This document shows positions 10,671-21,880 of a stretch of 64,000 nucleotides of DNA, piece after piece (the stretch's first letter is position 1; each line of letters starts with the position of its first letter). This DNA comes from Nemertoderma westbladi (Eukaryota; Xenacoelomorpha; Nemertodermatida; Nemertodermatidae). The stretch spans positions 38,886 through 102,885 of the forward strand of contig JAUCBJ010006444.1 of assembly GCA_032718475.1 (NCBI GenBank). Direction: 5' to 3'. The position numbers were made by a program, and so were the translations under genes. The notes under the pieces were generated by a model. It saw only the letters and a list, made by a program, of their open reading frames with translations, searched no databases and was not told the DNA's origin.

Positions 10671-11545
10671 TTGCAAATGAAATAATGATGTAATATCTTG
10701 GTGGGGGCTTATTAAATAGCAACTCAAGAGGCAGAAAGGAACTCTTAAATGAGACAATCAGGGCGCAGCAGCAGATATGGCTCCACGTTAATTATGCATT
10801 TGTGCATAAGCGGTAACCAGGGCGACTTCTCGCGAAGTTAACTTTATATTTAACTTTATATAAGTTAACTGTGTATATAATACGAGATGCCTGGATACAG
10901 CAAAGGGACCAAGCAATGCCGGCTATAGTATCGTCGGAGGAGGGCCGTTGGAACATTAATGAAATACCCTTGGGCTATATACAGATTTGATGTAGTCAAG
11001 GCTGCGCTGGGTTATTAGTGAGTCATCAAAGGGGTCGCTAACTGATGGGACCACTGATTTATTTGCCTTGGGGTATACGTGTAGTGTGGATTCGTTGCAA
11101 TAGAGATCGCGTTGGATTGCTAGTGAGGCATTGAAGGGTCCACTGCGTATTGGTAATGGTTGTCTCATTGAAATGTGGCACGTGGGAGCGATTACAAAGG
11201 AGGGGGGGTGTCGCCAATGAGTGTAGTTGATGGTTGGCTCACTGTAAATGCGGCATGTGGGATGCAATAGAGTAATTAGTTGCCAGTAAGGAAGGGAGCT
11301 GTATACCATAGAGCTAAATATAGACATTATGTCATAGTGATGTCATTTAGCAATGGTAAGTAGTATAAAAACTAATTAAAATTAAAATAGAAATCAATGT
11401 ATAAAGTAAAAGTAATACAATTGATTAATTTAAAATTAAATACAAATAAATAAAGTAAAATTAAATACAAATAATTAATTAAAATTAAATACAAATAAAT
11501 AAGTATTAATAAATAAAAGAGCCGCAGTGTCACTTATGACACCCT
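10671..11545. other. Non-coding DNA with an A/T-rich simple tract
   Basis: No gene recognised. About 11360-11520 is a degenerate repeat of words such as AAATTAAATACAAATAAATAA. The upstream part is ordinary intergenic or intronic sequence. Confidence 0.5.
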
Positions 11546-11826
11546 CTTGGCCCTCTCGGCGACAGTTGGACCTCACTGACATCATTGCGTATCGGATTGA
11601 TTAATTAGGATAATAAATTAAACCCTAAATTAGGAGTCGTAAGACACCTATTAGGGTTTAATTGTACTAATTAATTGATGACACCTGTCAATTATGGTCT
11701 AATTAGCCTAATTAGGAGGTTCACCCAGACAGTCTGGCGTCAATGACACCCGTAGGGTGACATTGGGTGTCAACCACACAGTCTGGCGCCAGTCAGTTAG
11801 GTCCAACTGTCGCCGAGCCGGCCAAG
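11546..11826. mobile_element. Foldback MITE with 35-bp terminal inverted repeats
   Basis: Left arm 11546-11580 and right arm 11792-11826 are inverted copies of each other with three or four mismatches (start CTTGGCC, end GGCCAAG). The interior holds further inverted words (TAAACCCTAA and TTAGGGTTTA) and the direct repeat CAGTCTGGCG. CCT flanks both ends and could be a 3-bp target duplication. No coding capacity: a non-autonomous DNA transposon of unknown superfamily. Confidence 0.8.
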
Positions 11827-12459
11827 CCTATACTACTAACCTGCATAAACTGAAAGTCTTCGAAAACAGTTTGTAATTTCCATTTCCCAGGTGGTAAATT
11901 GTAGAATTATTAATTTTCATCAGTTAACTTCCAGCAGCCGATATATAGCAGTTAATTAATGTCCACCAATCCAACTCCAATTCATTTAATCCGTGTAACA
12001 TTTCTGGTTGTCGGTTGAACAAAACGCAAAAAAAAGGAAGAGAAAGCCATCAATTTATTGATTAATACAATCTTTCACAAACTTGACATGACTCTACTAA
12101 ATTTGTCTTAATACAAAGAAATAAATTCCGGTGTTTAATGGAATTATAATGGTATCAGTTTAGCTCGTTTAATAGCGTTAGTTTGCAATCGGTATATCGG
12201 ATGGTGGGGACTTTCGACGCAATAAAACTTCATTCCTCTCCAGGGGAAATTCGACGCAAATAACAGCTGATTACTCCCAAAAATTAAACTGTTGGTTAGA
12301 ATAACGTACCACTGTAACCTGCTCATTTCCCCAAATTAAGGATTTAACATGGAGACGTGATATTAATAATTAGCCGACGACAATCACCTGCCCTGGCCCT
12401 TTGCGATTTTATCATATGTTTTTCGAATTTTTATTTTTCGACTTTTTTCCCCATTATAG
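11827..12459. other. Non-coding sequence upstream of the first visible DAAM exon
   Basis: No gene recognised. The last 40 bases are pyrimidine-rich and end in the splice acceptor of the exon. I do not see the preceding DAAM exon in this interval or elsewhere to the left. Confidence 0.5.
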
Positions 12460-12628
12460 CTTGAAGACTGCGTTACGAACTCAACCGATGAGCTTTGTGA
12501 CCAGGTTTATAGAACAGAAGGGATTAGATGGCTTGTTGGAATTCCTTTTCAACATGGACAGTAAGACGTGTGAAAGCGACATCCACCTCTCTATTATTGG
12601 CTGCATCAAGGCCCTTATGAACAACACT
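12460..12628 (+). CDS. DAAM: DAAM formin, exon in the FH3/DID region (part 1)
   Basis: DAAM is a diaphanous-related formin that nucleates and elongates actin filaments downstream of Rho GTPases and Dishevelled. This exon encodes part of the armadillo-repeat regulatory region (GBD/FH3). Its translation ([26 protein letters not shown]) is typical of DAAM rather than DIAPH or FMNL formins. The acceptor is a pyrimidine-rich run ending CATTATAG (12459); the donor is ACT|GTGAGT (12629). Length 169 bases: it begins with the last base of a codon and ends in phase 0, matching the phase-0 start of the next exon. Earlier exons must lie to the left of the window or are not recognisable. A transposon begins only 10 bp into the following intron. 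Confidence 0.93.
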
Positions 12629-12638
12629 GTGAGTTATT

Positions 12639-15062
12639 CGGCCCTTATATGCCAAAACCGTCTATCTCATTTTTACATAGTTTTGAGAAAAACGCAAAAT
12701 ACATTCCAGGCCTTTCATTTAATTCCTGATTGGTGGAAATCCTGTGAAATGATGTATCATGAAACTCCTATCTACATAGTGTAATGTGAGATAGAGCGTA
12801 TTTGCTTTTATGTTTTCATAGACATTTGTATGCCAAAACCGTCTATCTCAGAGTTAGTCTGTTTTGGCATGTATAAATTTATTGTTTAACCTGAAGTTTT
12901 AGGCATTCTTACTTGCCAAAACAGACTATCTCAGATATAAACCCTATCTGGCCCGGCTATTTTAATACGTAATTGGTTAGAAAACAAAAATATATTGTGT
13001 TTGGTTTGACAATTCCGAAGGTATATGGGGTTTCGAGGTCTCTGAACACGATGAAACTTGTTAATAATATTTCTCGTACGTCAAAAGTAATTTTTGGGGC
13101 CATTCTGATACCCCAGGATGGAAAGTAGAAGTAGTAAAAATTTCATACGGTTAAATTTTGCCTTTGTTTGGGTAATAATGGTTTTCAAGGTCGCTGATCA
13201 TGATACAACTACTCGTTAAAAATCTTTAGTGGTAATGAAACTTTCGTTTTTAGTGCTTCTCTGGTGGGACGAAAAATGCAACTGTAGCATAAAACTTACA
13301 AATGCCAAAATAGAATTTGGTTGGATAATAGGATATTTTTGAGTCTCATATTCGTGACCAGCTTCTCAGAAAGCCCCTAATGTCATGAAATAAGGTTGAT
13401 TTAGTAATGATTTTTGATTAACAAATTTTTCTACATTTATATTTTTCATGCCGCACATTGACACATTTCCAAAAATGCCATAATCAACAAGGTACGATAT
13501 ATTTCAGTGTCATATTCGTGATCAGCACTCCAGAAAAAATCTAAATTTCAATAAAGGTCATAACATTGGCTTGATTTCATGCTGATTTTCATTACCATGT
13601 CATTACTCATCATCATTACTTGTGTTTTGGTGCGCCAGGGGCACATTCAAAATTATAAAAAAAATTTCTCGAATGTTATATTTGAGTTCTACAATCGTCA
13701 TCAACATCCAAAAAACGCGATATACCGCAAATAAATTTATTTTGGTTAGTCATAAAAACTTTTGAAAATTTTAGCACGAAAAATACTGGAGATGGGTGTC
13801 AGAAAGGTAACAAACATACTGTAGCTATATAAATGGCGTTTGCAATGTTGGATAGCCCATTAAATTTTAGGAAACTAGTAAAACGAGGTACTAGTAAAAG
13901 CATAATTGTTAGGCTAAGGCAAGTTTAGTATCATTATTGTATTGTAGATCATAGAGATAGACTGTTTTGGTAAATAAAAAATGAATAATTATTAGATATT
14001 GAATCCAACGGAATACGACCAGATATAAAAGAATACACAGATAGAATAGAATACACAGATAGAATAGAATACACAGATAGAATAGAATACACAGATAGAA
14101 TAGAATACACAGATAGAATAGAATACACAGATAGAATAGAATACACAGATAGAATAGAATACACAGATAGAATAGAATACACAGATAGAATAGAATACAC
14201 AGATAGAATAGAATACACAGATAGAATAGAATACACAGATAGAATAGAATACACAGATAGAATAGAATACACAGATAGAATAGAATACACAGATAGAATA
14301 GAATACACAGATAGAATAGAATACACAGATAGAATAGAATACACAGATAGAATAGAATACATAGATAGAATAGAATACACAGATAGAATAGAATACACAG
14401 ATAGAATAGAATACACAGATAGAATAGAATACACAGATAGAATAGAATACACAGATAGAATAGAATACACAGATAGAATAGAATACACAGATAGAATAGA
14501 ATACACAGATAGAATAGAATACACAGATAGAATAGAATACACAGATAGAATAGAATACACAGATAGAATAGAATACACAGATAGAATAGAATACACAGAT
14601 AGAATAGAATACACAGATAGAATAGAATACACAGATAGAATAGAATACACAGATAGAATAGAATACACAGATAGAATAGAATACACAGATAGAATAGAAT
14701 ACACAGATAGAATAGAATACACAGATAGAATAGAATACACAGATAGAATAGAATACACAGATAGAATAGAATACACAGATAGACGGTTTCGGCATAAAGG
14801 AAACAATAAAACCAAATTTAATGTTTAATCCCAAATCAATCTTAGTAAAGATTGATGGTTTGGGGATTTACTATTATTGACAGATGTTGAGATAGACGGT
14901 TTTGGCAAAAATATAACTCCTTACGACTTTATAATTACGTCTTAAGACTTGGCTAGAAAGATCTCTCAATCGATCTAGAAAGATCGTTTTTCTGATTCCA
15001 AATATATGCACATGTCATTTTTCAAAAAAATGTAGTTAGACGATTTTGGCATGTAAGGGCCG
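12639..15062. mobile_element. 2.4-kb terminal-inverted-repeat element in a DAAM intron
   Basis: The left end (12639-12676) and right end (15025-15062) are inverted copies: both read CGGCCCTTAyATGCCAAAA followed by a CGTCTA-containing segment. The core phrase GCCAAAACCGTCTATCTCA recurs inside: forward at 12651, 12832 and 12915 (one base changed), and inverted near 12855, 13951, 14774, 14889 and 15033. Such clusters of subterminal motifs are typical of transposase binding sites in DNA transposons. No transposase frame is visible, so it is non-autonomous or decayed. I found no target duplication; the right end is followed by small repeats of GGGCCGA. The superfamily is not determined. Confidence 0.7.
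14031..14784. repeat. 18-bp minisatellite (about 42 copies)
   Basis: Near-perfect tandem copies of GAATACACAGATAGAATA. One variant copy near 14360 has ACATAGATAG. The array sits inside the 2.4-kb element and runs straight into a subterminal motif (GATAGACGG), from which the unit seems derived. The long open frames seen on the - strand are only repeat translation. Confidence 0.97.
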
Positions 15063-15193
15063 AGGGCCGAGTGGCCGAGGGCCGTATAATTTAATTAGTA
15101 AGTTTTCCACATAAAATTTTAGATTGTAATATTAATATTTTTCTGTAAAGTAAAAATGTCAGAAAACTGAAAAATTAATATGTGAAAATTTGT

Positions 15194-15246
15194 AGCTGAT
15201 AATTAGAAGCTGATAATTAGAAGCTGATGATTAGAAGCTGATAATT
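15194..15246. repeat. Short tandem repeat, 15-bp unit, about 3.5 copies
   Basis: AGCTGATAATTAGA-type unit repeated head to tail, with one GATGATTAGA variant. Located in the first DAAM intron after the transposon. Confidence 0.85.
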
Positions 15247-15469
15247 TCAATTAATCTGAAATGTAATGTATTGTAAATGTAACTGAAATGTATTGTTATT
15301 TATGAGATTTCTTTCAATTCTCACAACATTCATGAAACGGAAACACTTAGTCAGTCACTTTCATGTGATCAGATAATGTCTCATTATATCCCATGTTCCT
15401 ATTCAATTACAGTTTTAAATGTAGCAACTAGCCTATTATTTTTCCAGAACGTATCTGTTTATGTTTCAG

Positions 15470-15667
15470 TTGGGACGTGCCCATGTTATCTCCCATCCAA
15501 CAGCCGTGAACACAGTGTCACAGAGTTTACGCACGGAGAATATCCGCACAAAAACTGCCGTACTCGAAATATTGGGGGCCCTTTGTCTGGTGCCAGGGGG
15601 TCAGAAACGGGTTCTAGAAGCCATGGAATACTACAGGCTATACGCAAACGAAAGAACTCGATTTCAG
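15470..15667 (+). CDS. DAAM: DAAM formin, exon in the FH3/DID region (part 2)
   Basis: This 66-codon exon continues the DAAM armadillo-repeat (DID) domain, which holds the formin inactive by binding its C-terminal DAD until a Rho GTPase binds. The key string G-R-A-H-V-I-S-H-P opens the exon. [16 protein letters not shown] and C-L-V-P-G-G follow, and E-R-T-R-F-Q closes it, all characteristic of DAAM. The acceptor is TTTATGTTTCAG (ends 15469) and the donor CAG|GTATTT (15668). Phase is 0 at both ends. The upstream intron holds the 2.4-kb transposon; the downstream intron holds the 53-bp array. Confidence 0.95.
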
Positions 15668-15823
15668 GTATTTTCCTATATTCGAAATTGTAGAACTTTA
15701 TTTGTCGGGTGAGAATTTTATTTACAACGGGTGAGAAACGCGAATGCACTCATTATTACTGAGAATGCCGTATTGTCCGTCGCTTGGACGCCCAGATACG
15801 TGTTACCGGCGTACGGTGACAAA

Positions 15824-16270
15824 GTGTTACCGGTACATCCGTAACAAGTTGTCCACCACTTACTTTCAGTTTAGGTGCGTTACCGGGACATCCGTGACCG
15901 GTCATTCACCACTTACTTTCAGTTCAGGTCCGTTACCGGGACATCCGTGACCGGTCGTTCACCACTTACTTTCAGTTCAGGTCCGTTACCGGGACATCCG
16001 TGACCGGTCGTTCACCACTTACTTTCAGTTTAGGTCCGTTACCGGGACATCCGTGACCGGTCGTTCACCACTTACTTTCAGTTCAGGTCCGTTACCGGGA
16101 CATCCGTGACCGGTCGTTCACCACTTACTTTCAGTTTAGGTCCGTTACCGGGACATCCGTGTCCGGTCGTTCACCACTTACTTTCAGTTTAGGTCCGTTA
16201 CCGGTACATCCGTGACCGGTCGTTCACCACTTACTTTCAGTTTAGGTCCGTTACCGGGACATCCGTGACC
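15824..16270. repeat. 53-bp minisatellite (about 8.4 copies) in a DAAM intron
   Basis: The unit contains GTCCGTTACCGGGACATCCG, then TGACCGGTCG, then CACCACTTACTTTCAG. The first copy is divergent (GTGTTACCGGTACATCC) and a partial degenerate copy precedes it near 15799. Copies vary at TTCAGGTCC versus TTTAGGTCC. Each unit carries a pyrimidine-rich run ending in CAG that resembles a 3' splice site. The array ends 100 bp before the next DAAM exon. Confidence 0.95.
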
Positions 16271-16370
16271 ATTCCGTGACGCAGCCCAGGTCCACCCTGG
16301 GAGTAACTAACTATAGAAATGTCCACCCTGTAGTTACCTAAACAATTACTTATTTTATTTTATGTTCTAG

Positions 16371-16465
16371 AATATAATTTACGACTTGGACCGCGGTTCG
16401 GAGCGCTATAGAGACGAAGTTGCGTTTAAGACAGCGATACTAGCCTTCCTGAATGCGGCATTGCG
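16371..16465 (+). CDS. DAAM: DAAM formin, exon in the FH3/DID region (part 3)
   Basis: This 95-base exon encodes D-L-D-R-G-S-E-R-Y-R-D-E-V, K-T-A-I-L-A-F-L-N-A-A, continuing directly from the previous exon in phase 0 and ending after two bases of a codon. The acceptor is TTTTATGTTCTAG (ends 16370). The donor CG|GTAAGT (intron from 16466) is the first of a tandem array of near-identical donors. If splicing failed at the first donor, the frame would end at once in the TAA of GTAAGT. Later DAAM exons (rest of DID, coiled coil, FH1, FH2, DAD) are not visible in the remaining 47 kb, so the following intron is very long or the gene is disrupted. Confidence 0.92.
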
Positions 16466-19400
16466 GTAAGTTATAGTTGCGGCAATATGTTGCGGTAAAT
16501 TATAGTTGCAGCAATGCGTTGTGGTAAGTTATAGTTGCAGCAATGCGTTGTGGTAAGTTATAGTTGCAGCAATGCGTTGTGGTAAGTTATAGTTGCAGCA
16601 ATGCGTTGCGGTAAGTTATAGTTGCAGCAATGCGTTGTGGTAAATTATAGTTGCAGCAATGCGTTGCGGTAAGTTATAGTTGCAGCAATGCGTTGCGGTA
16701 AGTTATAGTTGCAGCAATGCGTTGCGGTAAGTTATAGTTGCAGCAATGCGTTGTGGTAAGTTATAGTTGCAGCAATGCGTTGTGGTAAATTATAGTTGCA
16801 GCAATGCGTTGTGGTAAGTTATAGTTGCAGCAATGCGTTGTGGTTAGTTATAGTTGCAGCAATGCGTTGCGGTAAGTTATAGTTGCAGCAATGCGTTGTG
16901 GTAAGTTATAGTTGCAGCAATGCGTTGTGGTAAGTTATAGTTGCAGCAATGCGTTGTGGTAAGTTATAGTTGCAGCAATGCGTTGTGGTAAGTTATAGTT
17001 GCAGCAATGCGTTGTGGTAAGTTATAGTTGCAGCAATGCGTTGTGGTAAGTTATAGTTGCAGCAATGCGTTGCGGTAAGTTATAGTTGCAGCAATGCGTT
17101 GTGGTAAGTTATAGTTGCAGCAATGCGTTGTGGTAAGTTATAGTTGCAGCAATGCGTTGTGGTAAGTTATAGTTGCAGCAATGCGTTGTGGTAAATTATA
17201 GTTGCAGCAATGCGTTGCGGTAAGTTATAGTTGCAGCAATGCGTTGCGGTAAGTTATAGTTGCAGCAATGCGTTGCGGTAAGTTATAGTTGCAGCAATGC
17301 GTTGTGGTAAATTATAGTTGCAGCAATGCGTTGCGGTAAGTTATAGTTGCAGCAATGCGTTGTGGTAAGTTATAGTTGCAGCAATGCGTTGTGGTAAGTT
17401 ATAGTTGCAGCAATGCGTTGTGGTAAGTTATAGTTGCAGCAATGTGTTGTGGTAAATTATAGTTGCAGCAATGCGTTGTGGTAAGTTATAGTTGCAGCAA
17501 TGCGTTGCGGTAAGTTATAGTTGCAGCAATGCGTTGCGGTAAGTTATAGTTGCAGCAATGCGTTGCGGTAAGTTATAGTTGCAGCAATGCGTTGCGGTAA
17601 GTTATAGTTGCAGCAATGCGTTGTGGTAAGTTATAGTTGCAGCAATGCGTTGTGGTAAGTTATAGTTGCAGCAATGCGTTGTGGTAAATTATAGTTGCAG
17701 CAATGCGTTGTGGTAAGTTATAGTTGCAGCAATGCGTTGTGGTTAGTTATAGTTGCAGCAATGCGTTGCGGTAAGTTATAGTTGCAGCAATGCGTTGCGG
17801 TAAGTTATAGTTGCAGCAATGCGTTGTGGTAAATTATAGTTGCAGCAATGCGTTGCGGTAAGTTATAGTTGCAGCAATGCGTTATGGTAAGTTATAGTTG
17901 CAGCAATGCGTTGTGGTAAGTTATAGTTGCAGCAATGCGTTGTGGTAAGTTATAGTTGCAGCAATGTGTTGTGGTAAATTATAGTTGCAGCAATGCGTTG
18001 TGGTAAGTTATAGTTGCAGCAATGCGTTGCGGTAAGTTATAGTTGCAGCAATGCGTTGCGGTAAGTTATAGTTGCAGCAATGCGTTGCGGTAAGTTATAG
18101 TTGCAGCAATGCGTTGCGGTAAGTTATAGTTGCAGCAATGCGTTGCGGTAAGTTATAGTTGCAGCAATGCGTTGCGGTAAGTTATAGTTGCAGCAATGCG
18201 TTGCGGTAAGTTATAGTTGCAGCAATGCGTTGCGGTAAGTTATAGTTGCAGCAATGCGTTGTGGTAAATTATAGTTGCACCAATATGTTGCGGTAAATTA
18301 TAGTTGCAGCAATGCGTTGTGGTAAATTATAGTTGCAGCAATGCGTTGCGGTAAGTTATAGTTGCAGCAATGCGTTGCGGTAAGTTATAGTTGCAGCAAT
18401 GCGTTGTGGTAAGTTATAGTTGCAGCAATGCGTTGTGGTAAGTTATAGTTGCAGCAATGCGTTGCGGTAAGTTATAGTTGCAGCAATGCGTTGTGGTAAG
18501 TTATAGTTGCAGCAATGCGTTGTGGTAAGTTATAGTTGCAGCAATGCGTTGTGGTAAATTATAGTTGCAGCAATGCGTTGTGGTAAATTATAGTTGCAGC
18601 AATGCGTTGCGGTAAGTTATAGTTGCAGCAATATGTTGCGGTAAATTATAGTTGCAGCAATGCGTTGCGGTAAGTTATAGTTGCAGCAATGCGTTGCGGT
18701 AAGTTATAGTTGCAGCAATGCGTTGCGGTATGTTATAGTTGCAGCAATGCGTTGTGGTAAATTATAGTTGCAGCAATGCGTTGCGGTAAGTTATAGTTGC
18801 AGCAATGCGTTGTGGTAAGTTATAGTTGCAGCAATGCGTTGTGGTAAGTTATAGTTGCAGCAATGCGTTGTGGTAAATTATAGTTGCAGCAATGCGTTGC
18901 GGTAAGTTATAGTTGCAGCAATGCGTTGTGGTAAATTATAGTTGCACCAATATGTTGCGGTAAATTATAGTTGCAGCAATGCGTTGTGGTAAATTATAGT
19001 TGCAGCAATGCGTTGCGGTAAGTTATAGTTGCAGCAATGCGTTGCGGTAAGTTATAGTTGCAGCAATGCGTTGTGGTAAGTTATAGTTGCATCAATGCGT
19101 TGTGGTAAGTTATAGTTGCAGCAATGCGTTGCGGTAAGTTATAGTTGCAGCAATGCGTTGTGGTAAGTTATAGTTGCAGCAATGTGTTGTGGTAAGTTAT
19201 AGTTGCAGCAATGCGTTGTGGTAAATTATAGTTGCAGCAATGCGTTGTGGTAAATTATAGTTGCAGCAATGCGTTGGGGTAAGTTATAGTTGCAGCAATG
19301 CGTTGTGGTAAGTAATAGTTGCAGCAATGCGTTGTGGTAAGTTATAGTTGCAGCAATGCGTTGTGGTAAGTTATAGTTGCAGCAATGTGTTGTGGTAAAT

Positions 19401-21120
19401 TATAGTTGCAGCAATGCGTTGTGGTAAGTTATAGTTGCAGCAATGCGTTGCGGTAAGTGATAGTTGCAGTAATGCGTTGCGGTAAGTTATAGTTGCAGCA
19501 ATGCGTTGCGGTAAGTTATAGTTGCAGCAATGCGTTGCGGTAAGTTATAGTTGCAGCAATGCGTTGTGGTAAGTTATAGTTGCAGCAATGCGTTGTGGTA
19601 AGTTATAGTTGCAGCAATGCGTTGTGGTAAATTATAGTTGCAGCAATGCGTTGTGGTAAGTTATAGTTGCAGCAATGCGTTGTGGTTAGTTATAGTTGCA
19701 GCAATGCGTTGCGGTAAGTTATAGTTGCAACAATGCGTTGCGGTAAGTTATAGTTGCAGCAATGCGTTGTGGTAAATTATAGTTGCAGCAATGCGTTGCG
19801 GTAAGTTATAGTTGCAGCAATGCGTTGTGGTAAGTTATAGTTGCAGCAATGCGTTGTGGTAAGTTATAGTTGCAGCAATGCGTTGTGGTAAGTTATAGTT
19901 GCAGCAATGTGTTGTGGTAAATTATAGTTGCAGCAATGCGTTGTGGTAAGTTATAGTTGCAGCAATGCGTTGCGGTAAGTTATAGTTGCAGCAATACGTT
20001 GCGGTAAGTTATAGTTGCAGCAATGCGTTGCGGTAAGTTATAGTTGCAGCAATGCGTTGCGGTAAGTTATAGTTGCAGCAATGCGTTGCGGTAAGTTATA
20101 GTTGCAGCAATGCGTTGCGGTAAGTTATAGTTGCAGCAATGCGTTGCGGTAAGTTATAGTTGCAGCAATGCGTTGTGGTAAATTATAGTTGCACCAATAT
20201 GTTGCGGTAAATTATAGTTGCAGCAATGCGTTGTGGTAAATTATAGTTGCAGCAATGCGTTGCGGTAAGTTATAGTTGCAGCAATGCGTTGCGGTAAGTT
20301 ATAGTTGCAGCAATGCGTTGTGGTAAGTTATAGTTGCAGCAATGCGTTGTGGTAAGTTATAGTTGCAGCAATGCGTTGCGGTAAGTTATAGTTGCAGCAA
20401 TGCGTTGTGGTAAGTTATAGTTGCAGCAATGCGTTGTGGTAAGTTATAGTTGCAGCAATGCGTTGTGGTAAATTATAGTTGCAGCAATGCGTTGTGGTAA
20501 ATTATAGTTGCAGCAATGCGTTGCGGTAAGTTATAGTTGCAGCAATATGTTGCGGTAAATTATAGTTGCAGCAATGCGTTGCGGTAAGTTATAGTTGCAG
20601 CAATGCGTTGCGGTAAGTTATAGTTGCAGCAATGCGTTTCGGTAAGTTATAGTTGCAGCAATGCGTTGTGGTAAATTATAGTTGCAGAAATGCGTTGCGG
20701 TAAGTTATAGTTGCAGCAATGCGTTGTGGTAAGTTATAGTTGCAGCAATGCGTTGTGGTAAGTTATAGTTGCAGCAATGCGTTGTGGTAAATTATAGTTG
20801 CAGCAATGCGTTGCGGTAAGTTATAGTTGCAGCAATATGTTGCGGTAAATTATAGTTGCAGCAATGTGTTGCGGTAAGTTATAGTTGCAGCAATGCGTTG
20901 CGGTAAGTTATAGTTGCAGCAATGCGTTTCGGTAAGTTATAGTTGCAGCAATGCGTTGTGGTAAATTATAGTTGCAGCAATGCGTTGCGGTAAGTTATAG
21001 TTGCAGCAATGCGTTGCGGTAAATTATAGTTGCAGCAATGCGTTGTGGTAAATTATAGTTGCAGCAATGCGTTGCGGTAAGTTATAGTTGCAGCAATGCG
21101 TTGCGGTAAGTTATAGTTGC
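16461..21120 (+). repeat. 29-bp minisatellite carrying a 5' splice site in each copy (about 160 copies)
   Basis: The unit begins TTGCGGTAAGTTATAG and ends TTGCAGCAATGCG. The first unit begins in the last five bases of the DAAM exon, so the real donor is copy one. From 16461 to the last clear copy at 21101 is exactly 160 x 29 bp, so there is no net length change over 4.6 kb. Frequent variants are TTGTGG for TTGCGG and GTAAATT for GTAAGTT; rarer ones are GGTTAGTT, CACCAATATG and CGTTTCGG. Most copies keep GTAAGT, a full match to the U1-pairing positions +1 to +6. Confidence 0.98.
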
Positions 21121-21292
21121 CGCATTAGTAGCAGCAACTAATCAATATGAACATTGAGATTCTAAAAGAGTTGGCGAAAATTGAGCTCAGATAGCGGAGT
21201 TCTGTTTCAAAGCAACCTCGACGAACCCGAATTTATATATTAAAATCAAAACCCACCAATATGCAGGAAGTTTCCTTTCGAAAGGAAAAAAA

Positions 21293-21845
21293 CACTCGTG
21301 GACATGGACATGGTGACACGGACACTGACACGATATTAATCACTCGTGGACATGGTGACACGGACACTGACACGATATTAATCACTCGTGGACATGGTGA
21401 CACGGACACTGACACGATATTAATCACTCGTGGACATGGTGACACGGACACTGACACGATATTAATCACTCGTGGACATGGTGACACGGACACTGACACA
21501 ATATTAATCACTCGTGGACGTGGTGACACGGACACTGACACGATATTAATCACTCGTGGACATGGTGACACGGACACTGACACTATATTAATCACTCGTG
21601 GACATGGTGACACGGACACTGACACGATATTAATCACTCGTGGACATGGTGACACGGACACTGACACGATATTAATCACTCGTGGACATGGTGACACGGA
21701 CACTGACACAATATTAATCACTCGTGGACATGGTGACACGGACACTGACACGATATTAATCACTCGTGGACATGGTGACACGGACACTGACACGATATTA
21801 ATCACTCATGGACATGGTGACACGGACACTGACACGATATTAATA
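21293..21845. repeat. 42-bp minisatellite (about 13 copies)
   Basis: The unit contains GGACATGGTGACACGGACAC, then TGACACGATATTAATCACTCGT. The first copy has an extra GACATG. Because 42 is a multiple of three, both strands are open throughout (14-residue repeat, RGHGDTDTDTILIT on +); I regard these as repeat translation, not genes. It lies just before the BEL element. Confidence 0.96.
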
Positions 21846-21880
21846 GATTATGCCAGCTCTGTAATCTCCAAGAAGTGGAT

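Noticed and set aside
10956-11327. 123-codon frame on the - strand
   Set aside because: No domain, ordinary non-coding composition, no support from neighbours.
13949-14834. Two 280-288 codon open frames on the - strand
   Set aside because: Both are translations of the 18-bp array (period six residues) in different frames; no gene evidence.
16461-21120. Resemblance to a CRISPR array because of the 29-bp repeat
   Set aside because: Units are contiguous with no unique spacers, and the context is an animal gene.
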